This document shows positions 32,163 through 41,289 of a DNA stretch of 64,000 bases, one piece after another. Every line of letters starts with the position of its first letter. The stretch's first letter is position 1. The translations under genes were made by a program, and so were the position numbers. The DNA is from Pelobacter sp. (lineage in GTDB: Bacteria; Desulfobacterota; Desulfuromonadia; Geobacterales; Pseudopelobacteraceae), in the NCBI GenBank assembly GCA_030824515.1, contig JAVBXN010000018.1, positions 1 through 64,000 of the forward strand, read 5' to 3'. Under the pieces are notes generated by a model. It searched no databases. It was not told the origin of the DNA and was given only the letters and a program-made list of their open reading frames with translations.

Positions 32163-33175
32163 GATCTGATCCTCCTGATGTTTTCCAGCCACCCTTCGAG
32201 AGTGCTGAGCGCATTATCCGCGGTTCCCATTGTCGGCAGGGCAGAGCTGACAGAAGCAATTGGTGCTTCTGTAAATGCTTCTTGAGAAAAAATCTCTTCA
32301 GAAGAAGTAAAGGGTGAAGACACCGGAGTTTCCTGATACATATCCGCCGGAAGCGTTCCACAGGGTTCCGGAAGCGATACAGTAGCGTCTTCCGGTTCAT
32401 CACAAAATTCATAGGCGGAGACAGGAGACACAGCCGGAACAAGCATTAGTTCAAGCTCGGAAACACGGTCACTGACGGCACTGTTTGCTGGATTATCGTT
32501 CAGGATGGCCCGATAAATCTCAAGCGCCTTGTCGATAAAACCCTGTGAAACGTACAGCTCGGCAAGCGTACCGGTTGAAAGCGGATCATGGTGCCGTTCC
32601 GGCGGAGTTTCCGTTTCCAGCGCAGATTCAAAGGATTCCGACTCGGAAGCATCGGGCTCTTCTTCATATAGTTCAAGCTCTTCCAGAATCTCCAGGTCTT
32701 CAATAATTTCATCGTCGTCGAAGTCTTCCTGCGAGGCAGGCATTGGCGCAACCCCGGCCGGTCGTTCAAGTGATTCCAGTTCCAGGCGGCTTTCCACGTC
32801 ATCAGGAGTAAACTCCAGAACGGTGTTGAAGGCGATCCGGGCGGCACTCAGGTCTCCGGCAGCAATCAAGAGCCGGCCAAGCAGTTTTTGAGACGTCAAA
32901 TCATCCGGCATTGCCTCGGTAACAATTCTGAGGGCGGCCAGACTCTCATCGGTCAGGCCCTTGGCATGACTGGCCATCGCCAGGGCACGCTGGCCGGCCA
33001 GATAGGAGGGATGTTTTGCAATGCCCTGGCGCGCGGTATGCAGAGCATCTTCAATCAAGCCCACCTTCAGATAGACTTCTGACAGCTTCGCAAAACAGAA
33101 CGAATCGGGTGAATTGGCAAGACGTTCCTCTAATGTTTTTATGTCTGCCCAGAACGACGAATTATCCTGCTGCAT
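32153..33175 (-). CDS. TPR-repeat acidic protein
   Basis: 340 residues. The N-terminal half has TPR-type helical pairs (e.g. NSPDSFCFAKLSEVYLKVGL, then DLTSQKLLGRLLIAAGDLS). A long acidic stretch follows (DFDDDEIIEDLEILEELEL), then another TPR (TLAELYVSQGFIDKALEIYR). It looks like a scaffold for protein contacts. The ATG at 33175 has GGAGG 7 bases upstream and overlaps no stop; a GTG at 33181 is the alternative. It sits between aroB and the roadblock gene, an unusual place for a scaffold. Confidence 0.75.
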   Translation of the reverse strand: MQQDNSSFWADIKTLEERLANSPDSFCFAKLSEVYLKVGLIEDALHTARQGIAKHPSYLAGQRALAMASHAKGLTDESLAALRIVTEAMPDDLTSQKLLGRLLIAAGDLSAARIAFNTVLEFTPDDVESRLELESLERPAGVAPMPASQEDFDDDEIIEDLEILEELELYEEEPDASESESFESALETETPPERHHDPLSTGTLAELYVSQGFIDKALEIYRAILNDNPANSAVSDRVSELELMLVPAVSPVSAYEFCDEPEDATVSLPEPCGTLPADMYQETPVSSPFTSSEEIFSQEAFTEAPIASVSSALPTMGTADNALSTLEGWLENIRRIRSCR

Positions 33176-33177
33176 GG

Positions 33178-34257
33178 TCACGCCTCCAGCCCGCTCAATT
33201 TGAGCAATTCTTCGGGGGTATGCTGCGACATGGCGTACATGCCGATGCCATTGTTACATATAAATGTGATAGCTCCGCTTTTGGACTTTTTGTCCGCTGC
33301 TATCGAATTGAGAAGTTTCCCGCGGTCAAATGAAGGGACGTCGGTAGCAAGTCCGCAACTTTCAATCAACGTGGTAATCCTGAGCACATCCCCCGGACTG
33401 CAAAAACCGAGTGCCGCCGACACCCGCGCCGCCAGCGCCATGCCGATCGCCACCGCCTCACCGTGCACCATTCCGGAATAGCCGCAAAGGGTTTCAAAGG
33501 CATGTCCCAAAGTATGACCGTAATTAAGAACAGCACGCAAGCCGGACTCCTTCTCGTCCAGTTCGACCACCTGGGCCTTGAGAGCACAGGATTGGCAGAT
33601 AACCCTGATCAGCGTATCCGGATCCATGGCCAGTATCGCATCGATATTGGATTCCAGAAATTCGAAAAAAGGCAGATCTATGATCGCACCATATTTGACA
33701 ACCTCTGCTAAACCGGCCCGGAACTGGCGGAGATCGAGTGTATCAAGCGTTGCAACATCTATCAGCACCAGTCGCGGCTGGTAAAAAGCCCCGATCAGGT
33801 TCTTGCCCAGCGGATGGTCTATGCCGGTTTTTCCGCCGACACTGCTGTCCACCTGTGACAACAGCGTGGTCGGCACCTGCACGAACCGTATGCCGCGCAG
33901 CCAGGTGGCGGCGGCATATCCGGCGAGATCGCCCACCACGCCGCCGCCCAACGCGACAATGAACGAACTCCGGTCGATTCCGGCTTCCAGAAGTGCATCA
34001 TACACCCGGTTCAGCGTAGCTGAGTTCTTGTACTCTTCTCCGTCCGGAATCTCGATCAGAACAGCCTTGAATCCTGCAGTTTCCAGGGAATCCAGCACTG
34101 TCCGTCCATACAAAGCAGATACGGTCGGGTTGGTAATGACCGCAGCCACACCGGCAAGTCCGAGCGCGGCGCATCTTGCGCCAAGCGATGAAAGGCAGCC
34201 GTGCTCGATGATTATGTCATAGCTGTTCTCAGCCAGGTTAACGGTCAGCAAGCTCAC
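33178..34257 (-). CDS. aroB: 3-dehydroquinate synthase
   Basis: 359 residues. It has the NAD-binding GGGVVGDLAGYAAATWLRG stretch and the core VPTTLLSQVDSSVGGKTGI, both typical of dehydroquinate synthase. Metal-binding His residues lie around NYGHTLGHAFE. It makes 3-dehydroquinate from DAHP. It overlaps aroK by 4 bases (the ATGA-type junction at 34254-34257) and is followed by the TPR gene within 5 bases. Confidence 0.95.
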   Translation of the reverse strand: MSLLTVNLAENSYDIIIEHGCLSSLGARCAALGLAGVAAVITNPTVSALYGRTVLDSLETAGFKAVLIEIPDGEEYKNSATLNRVYDALLEAGIDRSSFIVALGGGVVGDLAGYAAATWLRGIRFVQVPTTLLSQVDSSVGGKTGIDHPLGKNLIGAFYQPRLVLIDVATLDTLDLRQFRAGLAEVVKYGAIIDLPFFEFLESNIDAILAMDPDTLIRVICQSCALKAQVVELDEKESGLRAVLNYGHTLGHAFETLCGYSGMVHGEAVAIGMALAARVSAALGFCSPGDVLRITTLIESCGLATDVPSFDRGKLLNSIAADKKSKSGAITFICNNGIGMYAMSQHTPEELLKLSGLEA

Positions 34258-34775
34258 GCTAAAAGCCCCTTCAAATGGCTTAAAATCACTGCCGCGACAT
34301 CTTCCACGGATTTCCCGTCCGTGTCAATTCTAATATCTGCGTCGGCATAAAATTGTTCACGCTCTTCCATCAGCGCTGCGGCTCGTTCCGCGGCCTTTTC
34401 ACCTGCCAGCAGAGGGCGGTCGTCGCAGCCTTGAAGACGCTGGAGAACCTGCTCCAAAGTTACCATCAAGTTGACCGTTACACCCAGTTTCCGCATCTTT
34501 TCACGATTTTGAGGAGCGATTACCGCGCCGCCACCGGTGGCGACAACGCAGCGTTCCGTTGTTGACAGAATCCTCTCCAGCTGGGCGCTCTCCAGAAGGC
34601 GGAAAACCGGCTCGCCATCGCGGGCAAAGAGCTCGTTGATCGAAACTCCTGAGGACTTGACAATCTCGGCATCCAGATCGATGAAACGGCATGAAAGCCG
34701 ATCGGCCAACAGCCTGCCGACACTGCTCTTGCCGCTCCCCATGAAACCGGTCAGTATAACGGGACGGTCAGGCAT
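34254..34775 (-). CDS. aroK: shikimate kinase
   Basis: 173 residues. It begins [20 protein letters not shown], with the Walker A loop and a shikimate-binding DLD-type site in [10 protein letters not shown]. The GGGAV segment is the substrate loop, and the LID has LLAGEK. It phosphorylates shikimate at O3. The start at 34775 is chosen because an upstream frame lies inside aroC. The start overlaps aroC by 8 bases and the stop overlaps aroB by 4 bases. Confidence 0.95.
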   Translation of the reverse strand: MPDRPVILTGFMGSGKSSVGRLLADRLSCRFIDLDAEIVKSSGVSINELFARDGEPVFRLLESAQLERILSTTERCVVATGGGAVIAPQNREKMRKLGVTVNLMVTLEQVLQRLQGCDDRPLLAGEKAAERAAALMEEREQFYADADIRIDTDGKSVEDVAAVILSHLKGLLA

Positions 34776-35928
34776 TGCGAATCTGCCCAAGGTACCCCTC
34801 CAGATTACGCCTGATCTCGACGACCGAATCCCCGCCGAACTTCTCCAGCAACGCGTCGGCGATCTCGATCGCCACCACAGCCTCGGCCACCACCAGCGCT
34901 GCCGGAACCGCGCAGGTATCGGAACGTTCCACGGTTGCCTCAAATGCTTCGTGGGTGCGCATATCCACGGACCGGAGCGGTTTGTAAAGAGTCGGAATCG
35001 GCTTCATCGCGGCCCGCAGTACGATCGGCTCGCCGTTAGACATGCCCCCCTCGATCCCGCCGGCATTGTTCGTATCGCGACAATAGCCGTTCTCATAGGA
35101 AATCTCGTCATGCACCCTGGACCCCGGACGGCGGGCGGCCTCGAAGCCGATTCCGACCTCGACCCCCTTGATGGCCTGGATGCTCATCAGCGCCATCGCC
35201 AGTCTTGCGTCCAGCTTGCGGTCCCAATGCACATAACTGCCCAGCCCGGCCGGCACCCCCTGCACCTGCACCTCGACCACGCCGCCCAGCGTATCCCCGG
35301 CAGCCTTGGCTACGTCAACCGCCAGCTTCATCTCCACCTCGGCACGCGGATCGCAGCAGAACATTTCCGATGCGGACGCACGTTGCCACAACTGGTCCAG
35401 CGACTCTTTCGGAGCCTCGGCCACCACTCCGCCCACCTCGGTGACATAGCCGCCCACACGAATACCGAACTCCGCCAGCAGAGCCCTGGCCACTCCGCCA
35501 ACGGCCACGCGAACTGCGGTTTCACGGGCGCTTGAGCGTTCAAGAACGTTACGGACATCACCATGATTATATTTCATTGCACCGGTCAGGTCGGCGTGGC
35601 CGGGGCGCGGACGTGTTACTGCGCTGGAATCGTCGCGATGCTCCGCCAGCGGCGACATCTTCTCCAGCCAGTTTTCCCAGTCCCGGTTCTTCACCACCAG
35701 TGTCAGCGGCGACCCCAGAGTTTCACCCCAGCGTACGCCGGAAAGCAGTTCGACCGTGTCCTTCTCGATCTTCATGCGACCGCCGCGGCCGTACCCCTGC
35801 TGACGCCGGGCCAGATCAAGATTAACAGCTTCAGCCGTCAGGCGGATGCCGGCCGGAAGCCCTTCGATAATTGCACTCAACTGCGGGCCATGGGACTCAC
35901 CGGCCGTCAGATAGCGGAATAAACTCAC
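34768..35928 (-). CDS. aroC: chorismate synthase
   Basis: 386 residues. The GTG start at 35928 has a strong GGGAGG site eight bases upstream; the longer reading to 35997 lacks one. The N-terminal [14 protein letters not shown] and the [20 protein letters not shown]-type middle ([20 protein letters not shown]) are diagnostic; the flavin-binding [10 protein letters not shown] block is also present. It makes chorismate from 5-enolpyruvylshikimate 3-phosphate. It is the first gene of the aro unit and divergent from prkA across a 209-bp AT-rich spacer. Confidence 0.95.
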   Translation of the reverse strand: MSLFRYLTAGESHGPQLSAIIEGLPAGIRLTAEAVNLDLARRQQGYGRGGRMKIEKDTVELLSGVRWGETLGSPLTLVVKNRDWENWLEKMSPLAEHRDDSSAVTRPRPGHADLTGAMKYNHGDVRNVLERSSARETAVRVAVGGVARALLAEFGIRVGGYVTEVGGVVAEAPKESLDQLWQRASASEMFCCDPRAEVEMKLAVDVAKAAGDTLGGVVEVQVQGVPAGLGSYVHWDRKLDARLAMALMSIQAIKGVEVGIGFEAARRPGSRVHDEISYENGYCRDTNNAGGIEGGMSNGEPIVLRAAMKPIPTLYKPLRSVDMRTHEAFEATVERSDTCAVPAALVVAEAVVAIEIADALLEKFGGDSVVEIRRNLEGYLGQIRNA

Positions 35929-36137
35929 GTAAAACACCTCCCAATATGGTTCAAAAGGGGATAAAATAACATTTATGAAGTGGCAACGGCAAGGCAAAAG
36001 AGCCGTTAAACCAGGGGCACGCAGATAATGAGAATATTTTTAAGAATAATTTCATATACTGCTTGCTAATATTATATTGTAAGTAATAATTGTGAATCTT
36101 GATTTTCAGTCAATCGACAATCATACGGAGGAGTATC

Positions 36138-38192
36138 ATGGCTGCTCATGAAAAGCTGATTCAGCATATTGTTTCACTAAAGGAAGGTGAAAGGGTCTTC
36201 GAGAACGCCTTTCAATCCGTGGCCAGGATGATTCTCGGATCCGGTTTTGAAAAGGTGGTCGTCAACGGCAGAACCACCTACGACTTCAAGGTATTCCGCA
36301 GCGGCAAAAAACATACCATCGGCATGTTCGACGAGATCAACAGTTTTGTCTCCTATGTCAAGGACGCCGCCGAAGGGGGCTCCAGCAAGGAGATGGCCTT
36401 CGTACTGGTCGGCGAGCCGGGCAACGGCAAGACCTTTTTTGTCGAATTCCTCTGTTCCCAATACCGGGCCTTTCTGTCCCAGTCTAAAAACCGCCGTTAC
36501 ACCTTCCGCTATAACGGCCTGGCACAACTGGGACATTACGGCAAAATCAATATCATCGATTCCCAGACCTTTGAAGATCCGCTGATCCTGGCGATGAACC
36601 TGCAAGAATCCGCCGATGACAACCGGCGCTTCCTGGCGGAACAGGGTGGCCTGGACGACACCGCGATAGACACCCTGTACGAGAACTACCGTCCGCTGGG
36701 CGCTTGCAGCGGCTATATCTGGAACGATATCCGCGAATATTGCGATGGCGACCTGAACCGCATGCTGGAATTCGTCCAGATCATCCCGGTGCCGATGTCC
36801 GAAAGCCTGGGCACCGTCACCGGCAAGTATCCGGCCAAGGACAAGATAACCTCGTCGTCGGTGGACCTTCTGGGCGAAGAATCTATCCAGCGCCTGCTGC
36901 ATATCGCCGACACCAACAACCCCTACCGCTTCGACCTGAGGCGCGGCGCGCTGGCACGGGTCGCCGGCGGCGGCATCCATTTCTCGGACGAGATCTTCAA
37001 GAACAAAAAGGATCTGGTCCAGGTATACCTGGGCGTGATCCAGAACCGGGCCATCGAGATCGACGGCTACAAGTGGCCGATCGACTCGCTGATCATCGCC
37101 ACCAGCAATAACTCCGAATTCAACCGCTTCCTGGCCGAAAAAGAGGAAGCGCCGATCGTGGACCGCTGCCGGATCTGCTATGTTTCCCACAACACCAATT
37201 ACCGGCTGCAGGAAGGTCTCACCGCCTACGCCATCGGCAGCGACGCCAAGACAACCCTGACCAAGGAGGCGCTGCACCAGGACCCGAACCTGAACTACGC
37301 CGCTTCGGTAGGTGTCGTGTTGACCCGCTTCCCCCGCTCGGAGAAGCTGACCCCGATCGAAACCATGAAACTGGCGGCCGGTGAAGTAGCCGGCGAAAAG
37401 AGCATCAAGGCGCTGGCGGAGGTGATCGACACCCTCGGGCAGGACCCGGATATCACCAAGCGTTTCGGGCAGAAGGGATTGGGGCACCGCAGCCTGGGGC
37501 GTTCTATCCAGCTGCAGGTCGAGAATTCGGAGACCAACGAAGGACGCTGCATGTTCGCCTATGACGTATTCAAGACTCTTGAACGTGTGGTACTGGACTA
37601 TGTGGTCGAAACCAACGATCGCGCCAAGTACCTGGAGGATCTGAAGATCGCCAAGGGGCTCTACCGCGAACGGATCATGACCGAGATGTTCAACGCCTAC
37701 ATGGACGAACCGCACGCGATCCGCAAGGACGTGATGAACTATGTCAACATGATCATCGGTATCGACGCCGAAAACCTGGGGCCGGACCGGATGTGGAAAT
37801 ACAAGGATCCCCAGAACGGGGAACTGCGGGCGTTGAAGATCGACGAACGCTACGTCAAGAGCGTCGAGGAGCGCATCGGCCTGAAGACCGAGGAGCAGCG
37901 GGATTCGTTCCGCACCTCGATCCGCAAGATCTATGGACAGAAGATCTCGATGGATCCCAATTACGATTTCATGGATAACCTGGAACTGGTCAAGGCGGTC
38001 ACCGACGTGCGGCTGAAATCGGACATCGCCGGCGCCGGCAGCCTGATCGGGGCGCTGGCCAACCGCACCAACGAGGAAAACCAGAAACTCTACGACCGCA
38101 TGATCACGACCATGCTCGACAAACTGGGCTACTGCCGGACCTGCGCCCAGAAGACCATCGAGTATTTCTGCACGCAAGAGGATGAAAATTAA
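36138..38192 (+). CDS. PrkA-type serine protein kinase (YeaG-like)
   Basis: 684 residues, the family length. It has an AAA+-like ATPase with Walker A GEPGNGKT (92-99), and the C-terminal PrkA kinase part. The start at 36138 has a CGGAGGAG site. PrkA/YeaG proteins act in stress response and sporulation-type regulation, but their targets are mostly unknown. A second PrkA-like gene lies three genes downstream, and the DUF444 and SpoVR genes are between them, as in the yeaG-yeaH-ycgB operons of enteric bacteria. Confidence 0.92.
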   Translation: MAAHEKLIQHIVSLKEGERVFENAFQSVARMILGSGFEKVVVNGRTTYDFKVFRSGKKHTIGMFDEINSFVSYVKDAAEGGSSKEMAFVLVGEPGNGKTFFVEFLCSQYRAFLSQSKNRRYTFRYNGLAQLGHYGKINIIDSQTFEDPLILAMNLQESADDNRRFLAEQGGLDDTAIDTLYENYRPLGACSGYIWNDIREYCDGDLNRMLEFVQIIPVPMSESLGTVTGKYPAKDKITSSSVDLLGEESIQRLLHIADTNNPYRFDLRRGALARVAGGGIHFSDEIFKNKKDLVQVYLGVIQNRAIEIDGYKWPIDSLIIATSNNSEFNRFLAEKEEAPIVDRCRICYVSHNTNYRLQEGLTAYAIGSDAKTTLTKEALHQDPNLNYAASVGVVLTRFPRSEKLTPIETMKLAAGEVAGEKSIKALAEVIDTLGQDPDITKRFGQKGLGHRSLGRSIQLQVENSETNEGRCMFAYDVFKTLERVVLDYVVETNDRAKYLEDLKIAKGLYRERIMTEMFNAYMDEPHAIRKDVMNYVNMIIGIDAENLGPDRMWKYKDPQNGELRALKIDERYVKSVEERIGLKTEEQRDSFRTSIRKIYGQKISMDPNYDFMDNLELVKAVTDVRLKSDIAGAGSLIGALANRTNEENQKLYDRMITTMLDKLGYCRTCAQKTIEYFCTQEDEN

Positions 38193-38213
38193 TAACTTGT
38201 TTTTGAAGGTTCT

Positions 38214-39593
38214 ATGAGAAACGACCAGTTTACATATCTGGAAGAGTTGAAGGCGTCCGGACTTGATCCCGAACGGGAGGCACGGATGCGAGAAGAACTG
38301 GCCAGCGCCGGGAACGGGCACGGACTGCCCGCACCCGGCCTGCCGCCTAATCACGAACTGGCCGGATTCGGACGCGGATTCTACGACAGCGGTGATCTGC
38401 TGGTGCTGCGTCAGGCGGTGGAACCGTATAGCAGCGGAGCTGCACTGGCAAAATCGCTGGACGAGCTCCTGGAGCGCGACCGGCAACGGGAACAGGACGG
38501 TTTCCCGCGCAAGATCGAGGTCGGCAAACTGGTAAAACCGGGACGGGGACGCAAGGGGAAAGTCGTGGTGATCCCGACCACGGTCGAGGAAAAATTCTAT
38601 CACGACCCGACCGTTCGCCCGCCCGGTGAAGGGGGCTCATCGGGTGGCACCGGCGATGAGCAGGAAGGCGATGTTATCGGCGAGCAGCCGGTCCGCGACA
38701 ATGGCGATCAAGCCGGCAGCGGACCCGGTGAAGGGGGCGGCGCAAGTCACGAAACCGAATCCTCGGCCTATGATCTGGGTAAAATCCTCTCGGAGAAATT
38801 CCAGCTGCCGAACCTGCGGGACAAGGGCAAGAAGCGTTCATTCACACGCTTCAGCTATGAACTGACTGACAAAAATCGCGGTTTCGGACAGGTACTGGAT
38901 AAAAAGGCAACGCTGCGCAAGATCGTCGAGACCAACATCTCGCTTGGCAATCTGCCGGATGTGTCGGATATCGACCCGACCCGCTTCCTGATCGCGCCGC
39001 GCGACAAGGTTTACCGGATACTGTCGCGCGAAAAGGATTACGAACCGCAGGCTATGCTCTTCTTCCTGCGCGATTATTCCGGCTCCATGGCAGGCAAGGT
39101 CACGGACCTGGTCGTCAGCCAGCACGTGCTGATCTACAGCTGGCTGCTCTACCAATACGGTGGCCAGGCCGAATCCCGTTTCATACTGCACGACACCGAA
39201 GCCAAGGAAGTGCCGGACTTCTACAGCTACTACAATTCGAGGGTCGCGGGCGGCACGCAGGTATCCAGCGCCTATCGTCTGGTCAACGAGATCGTGGAAC
39301 GTGAGAGTCTGGCCAAGGATTACAACATCTACGTATTCCAGGGCACCGACGGTGATGACTGGGACGAGTCCGGCTCGGCCGCCATCCCGGAACTTGAAAA
39401 AATGCTGGTCTATGCCAGCCGCGTGGGGGTGACCATAGCGGAACATGGTCAGGGCCCCAGCACCACGGTGGCCCGCTATCTTAACAGCTCGGGACTGCTT
39501 AGGAAGATGCCCGAACTGCTGCGGATGGATGTGATCCAGAAAGATGCGGATGAACAGAGACTGATCGAAGGCATCAAACACCTGATTTCCTAG
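38214..39593 (+). CDS. YeaH/YhbH-type protein (DUF444, VWA-like)
   Basis: 459 residues. The C-terminal half is von Willebrand A-like with MIDAS motif FLRDYSGSMAGK. The middle is rich in Gly and acidic residues, with a repeated GEGG-type motif (PPGEGGSSGGTGDEQEGD). It forms the standard partner of PrkA and SpoVR; in enteric bacteria YeaG and YeaH act together under nitrogen starvation. The ATG is 21 bases after the prkA stop, with GAAGG before it. The mechanism is unknown. Confidence 0.9.
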   Translation: MRNDQFTYLEELKASGLDPEREARMREELASAGNGHGLPAPGLPPNHELAGFGRGFYDSGDLLVLRQAVEPYSSGAALAKSLDELLERDRQREQDGFPRKIEVGKLVKPGRGRKGKVVVIPTTVEEKFYHDPTVRPPGEGGSSGGTGDEQEGDVIGEQPVRDNGDQAGSGPGEGGGASHETESSAYDLGKILSEKFQLPNLRDKGKKRSFTRFSYELTDKNRGFGQVLDKKATLRKIVETNISLGNLPDVSDIDPTRFLIAPRDKVYRILSREKDYEPQAMLFFLRDYSGSMAGKVTDLVVSQHVLIYSWLLYQYGGQAESRFILHDTEAKEVPDFYSYYNSRVAGGTQVSSAYRLVNEIVERESLAKDYNIYVFQGTDGDDWDESGSAAIPELEKMLVYASRVGVTIAEHGQGPSTTVARYLNSSGLLRKMPELLRMDVIQKDADEQRLIEGIKHLIS

Positions 39594-39651
39594 CGGCGGG
39601 ATCACCCCGCTCCGGGCGCCGGAACCGCGCGCCAAAGATGGGTATTTTTCC

Positions 39652-41280
39652 ATGGAACTTATCGACCAACATACCAAGCGGATCATGGAAGGCTGCAAGG
39701 AGCGCGCACGGGCAGCCGGCCTTTCCTTTACCGACGAGAGCCTGGAGTACGTGGTCACCAACCGGGATCTGCTGGAACTGTCTCCCAAGGTGATGATTCC
39801 CACGCTCTACGATTACTGGGTTCATGACGTTGAGGTATTGCGCGAACGGGGCAAGTACGAACTCTATCCCGGCAACCCCTACGAAACAGTTATCAACACC
39901 CGCCCCCCGATTTCCTTTTACAACGACAACAACCCGGACTGGCTGAACGTGATGATCTTCTACCACGTGCTGGCCCACATCGATTTTTTCCAGAACAACC
40001 TCTACTTCCGCCATACCTGGGACTATGATTTCACCGGCCAGGCCCTGTCGGATAAGCGGGTAATCGCCAGGCTCAGGGCTGAAAAGGGGCGCTGGGTCGA
40101 TTATGTGATCGAATTTGCCAGAAGTATCGACAACCTGGTGGATTTTCACGGCGAACTGGCGGACCTGTTCACCCCGCCGGAAGCGGCCTGTTCTTCCCGC
40201 CTCAACTACTATTTCGACTATTTCCTGCAGTCGGAGAAGAAGATCTCGGTCAGCGAATACATCAAAGAAGTCAATCGCTACAACGCCTGCCTGAGAACCT
40301 ACGGGGAGCTGGGTGAGAAGACCTTCTTCGTTGAAGCGGAACTTCGCTATCCGGAACTTGAAGCGCATTTCACCAGGGTCCATGATACCCGTCCGGCAAA
40401 AAAGCGGGACCTGCTGCACTTTTTGCTGGATAATTCGGAATTTCTGGCCAGAGATGAAAACATCTGGATGCGCTCGATCCTGGAGATAGTCCGCAAGACG
40501 TCCATATTCTTCCAGCCCCAGATCCGAACCAAGATCCTGAACGAGGGATGGGCCAGCTACTGGCATGAAGCGCTCTTCCTGCAGGATGACCGTATCAGGG
40601 GGCATGAGGTGGACTTTGCCAGGATTCATGCCGGAGTAACCTCGATGCCTCGGGTGGGGATGAACCCCTATGCGCTGGGTATGAGGCTTTTCGGGCACAT
40701 CGAGGAGCAGGCCGATAAGGGACGAATCTCTTTCGATTTTCAGCGCATGACCGACTCCGACAGTCGCAAGCACTTTGACAGCGGCGCCTCGGCCGGCAAG
40801 GAATTCATCTTCAAGGTGCGTGAGAACCTGTGCGACTACCTGTTCCTGAAGAACCATCTGGATCAGGATTTCATCGACAGGCACAAACTGTTCGTCGCCG
40901 GCAAGCGCCTGGACCAGCAGCGCATGGTGTGGCAGTACTACGTAAAGAGTCGCAAGGCCAAGGATTACAAGCAGATGGTGCAGGATACGCTCTATCATCC
41001 GCCGGTTATCAGCGTGGACCAGACAAAGGGGATCGAGGGCAGCCTCTACCTGACCCATAAATTCGAGGGAAAACAACTGGTCCAGGAATATATAGCCAAC
41101 ACGATGGTCGGGATAGAATACCTGTGGGGCGGTCCGGTGCACCTGGAGACCAGTGAAGCCCAGATCATCCAGACTCCGGCCACGGCAGCAAAAACGGATC
41201 AACCGCCTGAAGGCGAGATCGCCTGGCAACGGGTTTTATATTCAATGAACGGCAGAGTACTGACCAAAAAAGAACTCTAA
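39652..41280 (+). CDS. SpoVR family protein
   Basis: 542 residues, near the usual size. The region around HTWDYDFTGQALSDKRVIAR, HIDFFQNNLYF and GWASYWHEALF is conserved in SpoVR/YcgB proteins. The Bacillus homologue functions in spore cortex formation; in non-sporulating bacteria the family is linked to PrkA and DUF444 proteins. Here it follows YeaH by 58 bases and precedes a second PrkA-like gene by nine bases. Function in this organism is unknown. Confidence 0.92.
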   Translation: MELIDQHTKRIMEGCKERARAAGLSFTDESLEYVVTNRDLLELSPKVMIPTLYDYWVHDVEVLRERGKYELYPGNPYETVINTRPPISFYNDNNPDWLNVMIFYHVLAHIDFFQNNLYFRHTWDYDFTGQALSDKRVIARLRAEKGRWVDYVIEFARSIDNLVDFHGELADLFTPPEAACSSRLNYYFDYFLQSEKKISVSEYIKEVNRYNACLRTYGELGEKTFFVEAELRYPELEAHFTRVHDTRPAKKRDLLHFLLDNSEFLARDENIWMRSILEIVRKTSIFFQPQIRTKILNEGWASYWHEALFLQDDRIRGHEVDFARIHAGVTSMPRVGMNPYALGMRLFGHIEEQADKGRISFDFQRMTDSDSRKHFDSGASAGKEFIFKVRENLCDYLFLKNHLDQDFIDRHKLFVAGKRLDQQRMVWQYYVKSRKAKDYKQMVQDTLYHPPVISVDQTKGIEGSLYLTHKFEGKQLVQEYIANTMVGIEYLWGGPVHLETSEAQIIQTPATAAKTDQPPEGEIAWQRVLYSMNGRVLTKKEL

Positions 41281-41289
41281 CGGTGATAT

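Noticed and set aside
35981-35996. A sigma-54-like TGGCA-N-GC pair before prkA
   Set aside because: The -12 half has AGGC in place of TTGC, so the match is too weak.
36177-38603. An 808-residue open frame opposite prkA, and similar long frames opposite gcvPA and aroF
   Set aside because: They lie wholly over well-supported genes, lack ribosome sites, and have the composition of frame shadows.
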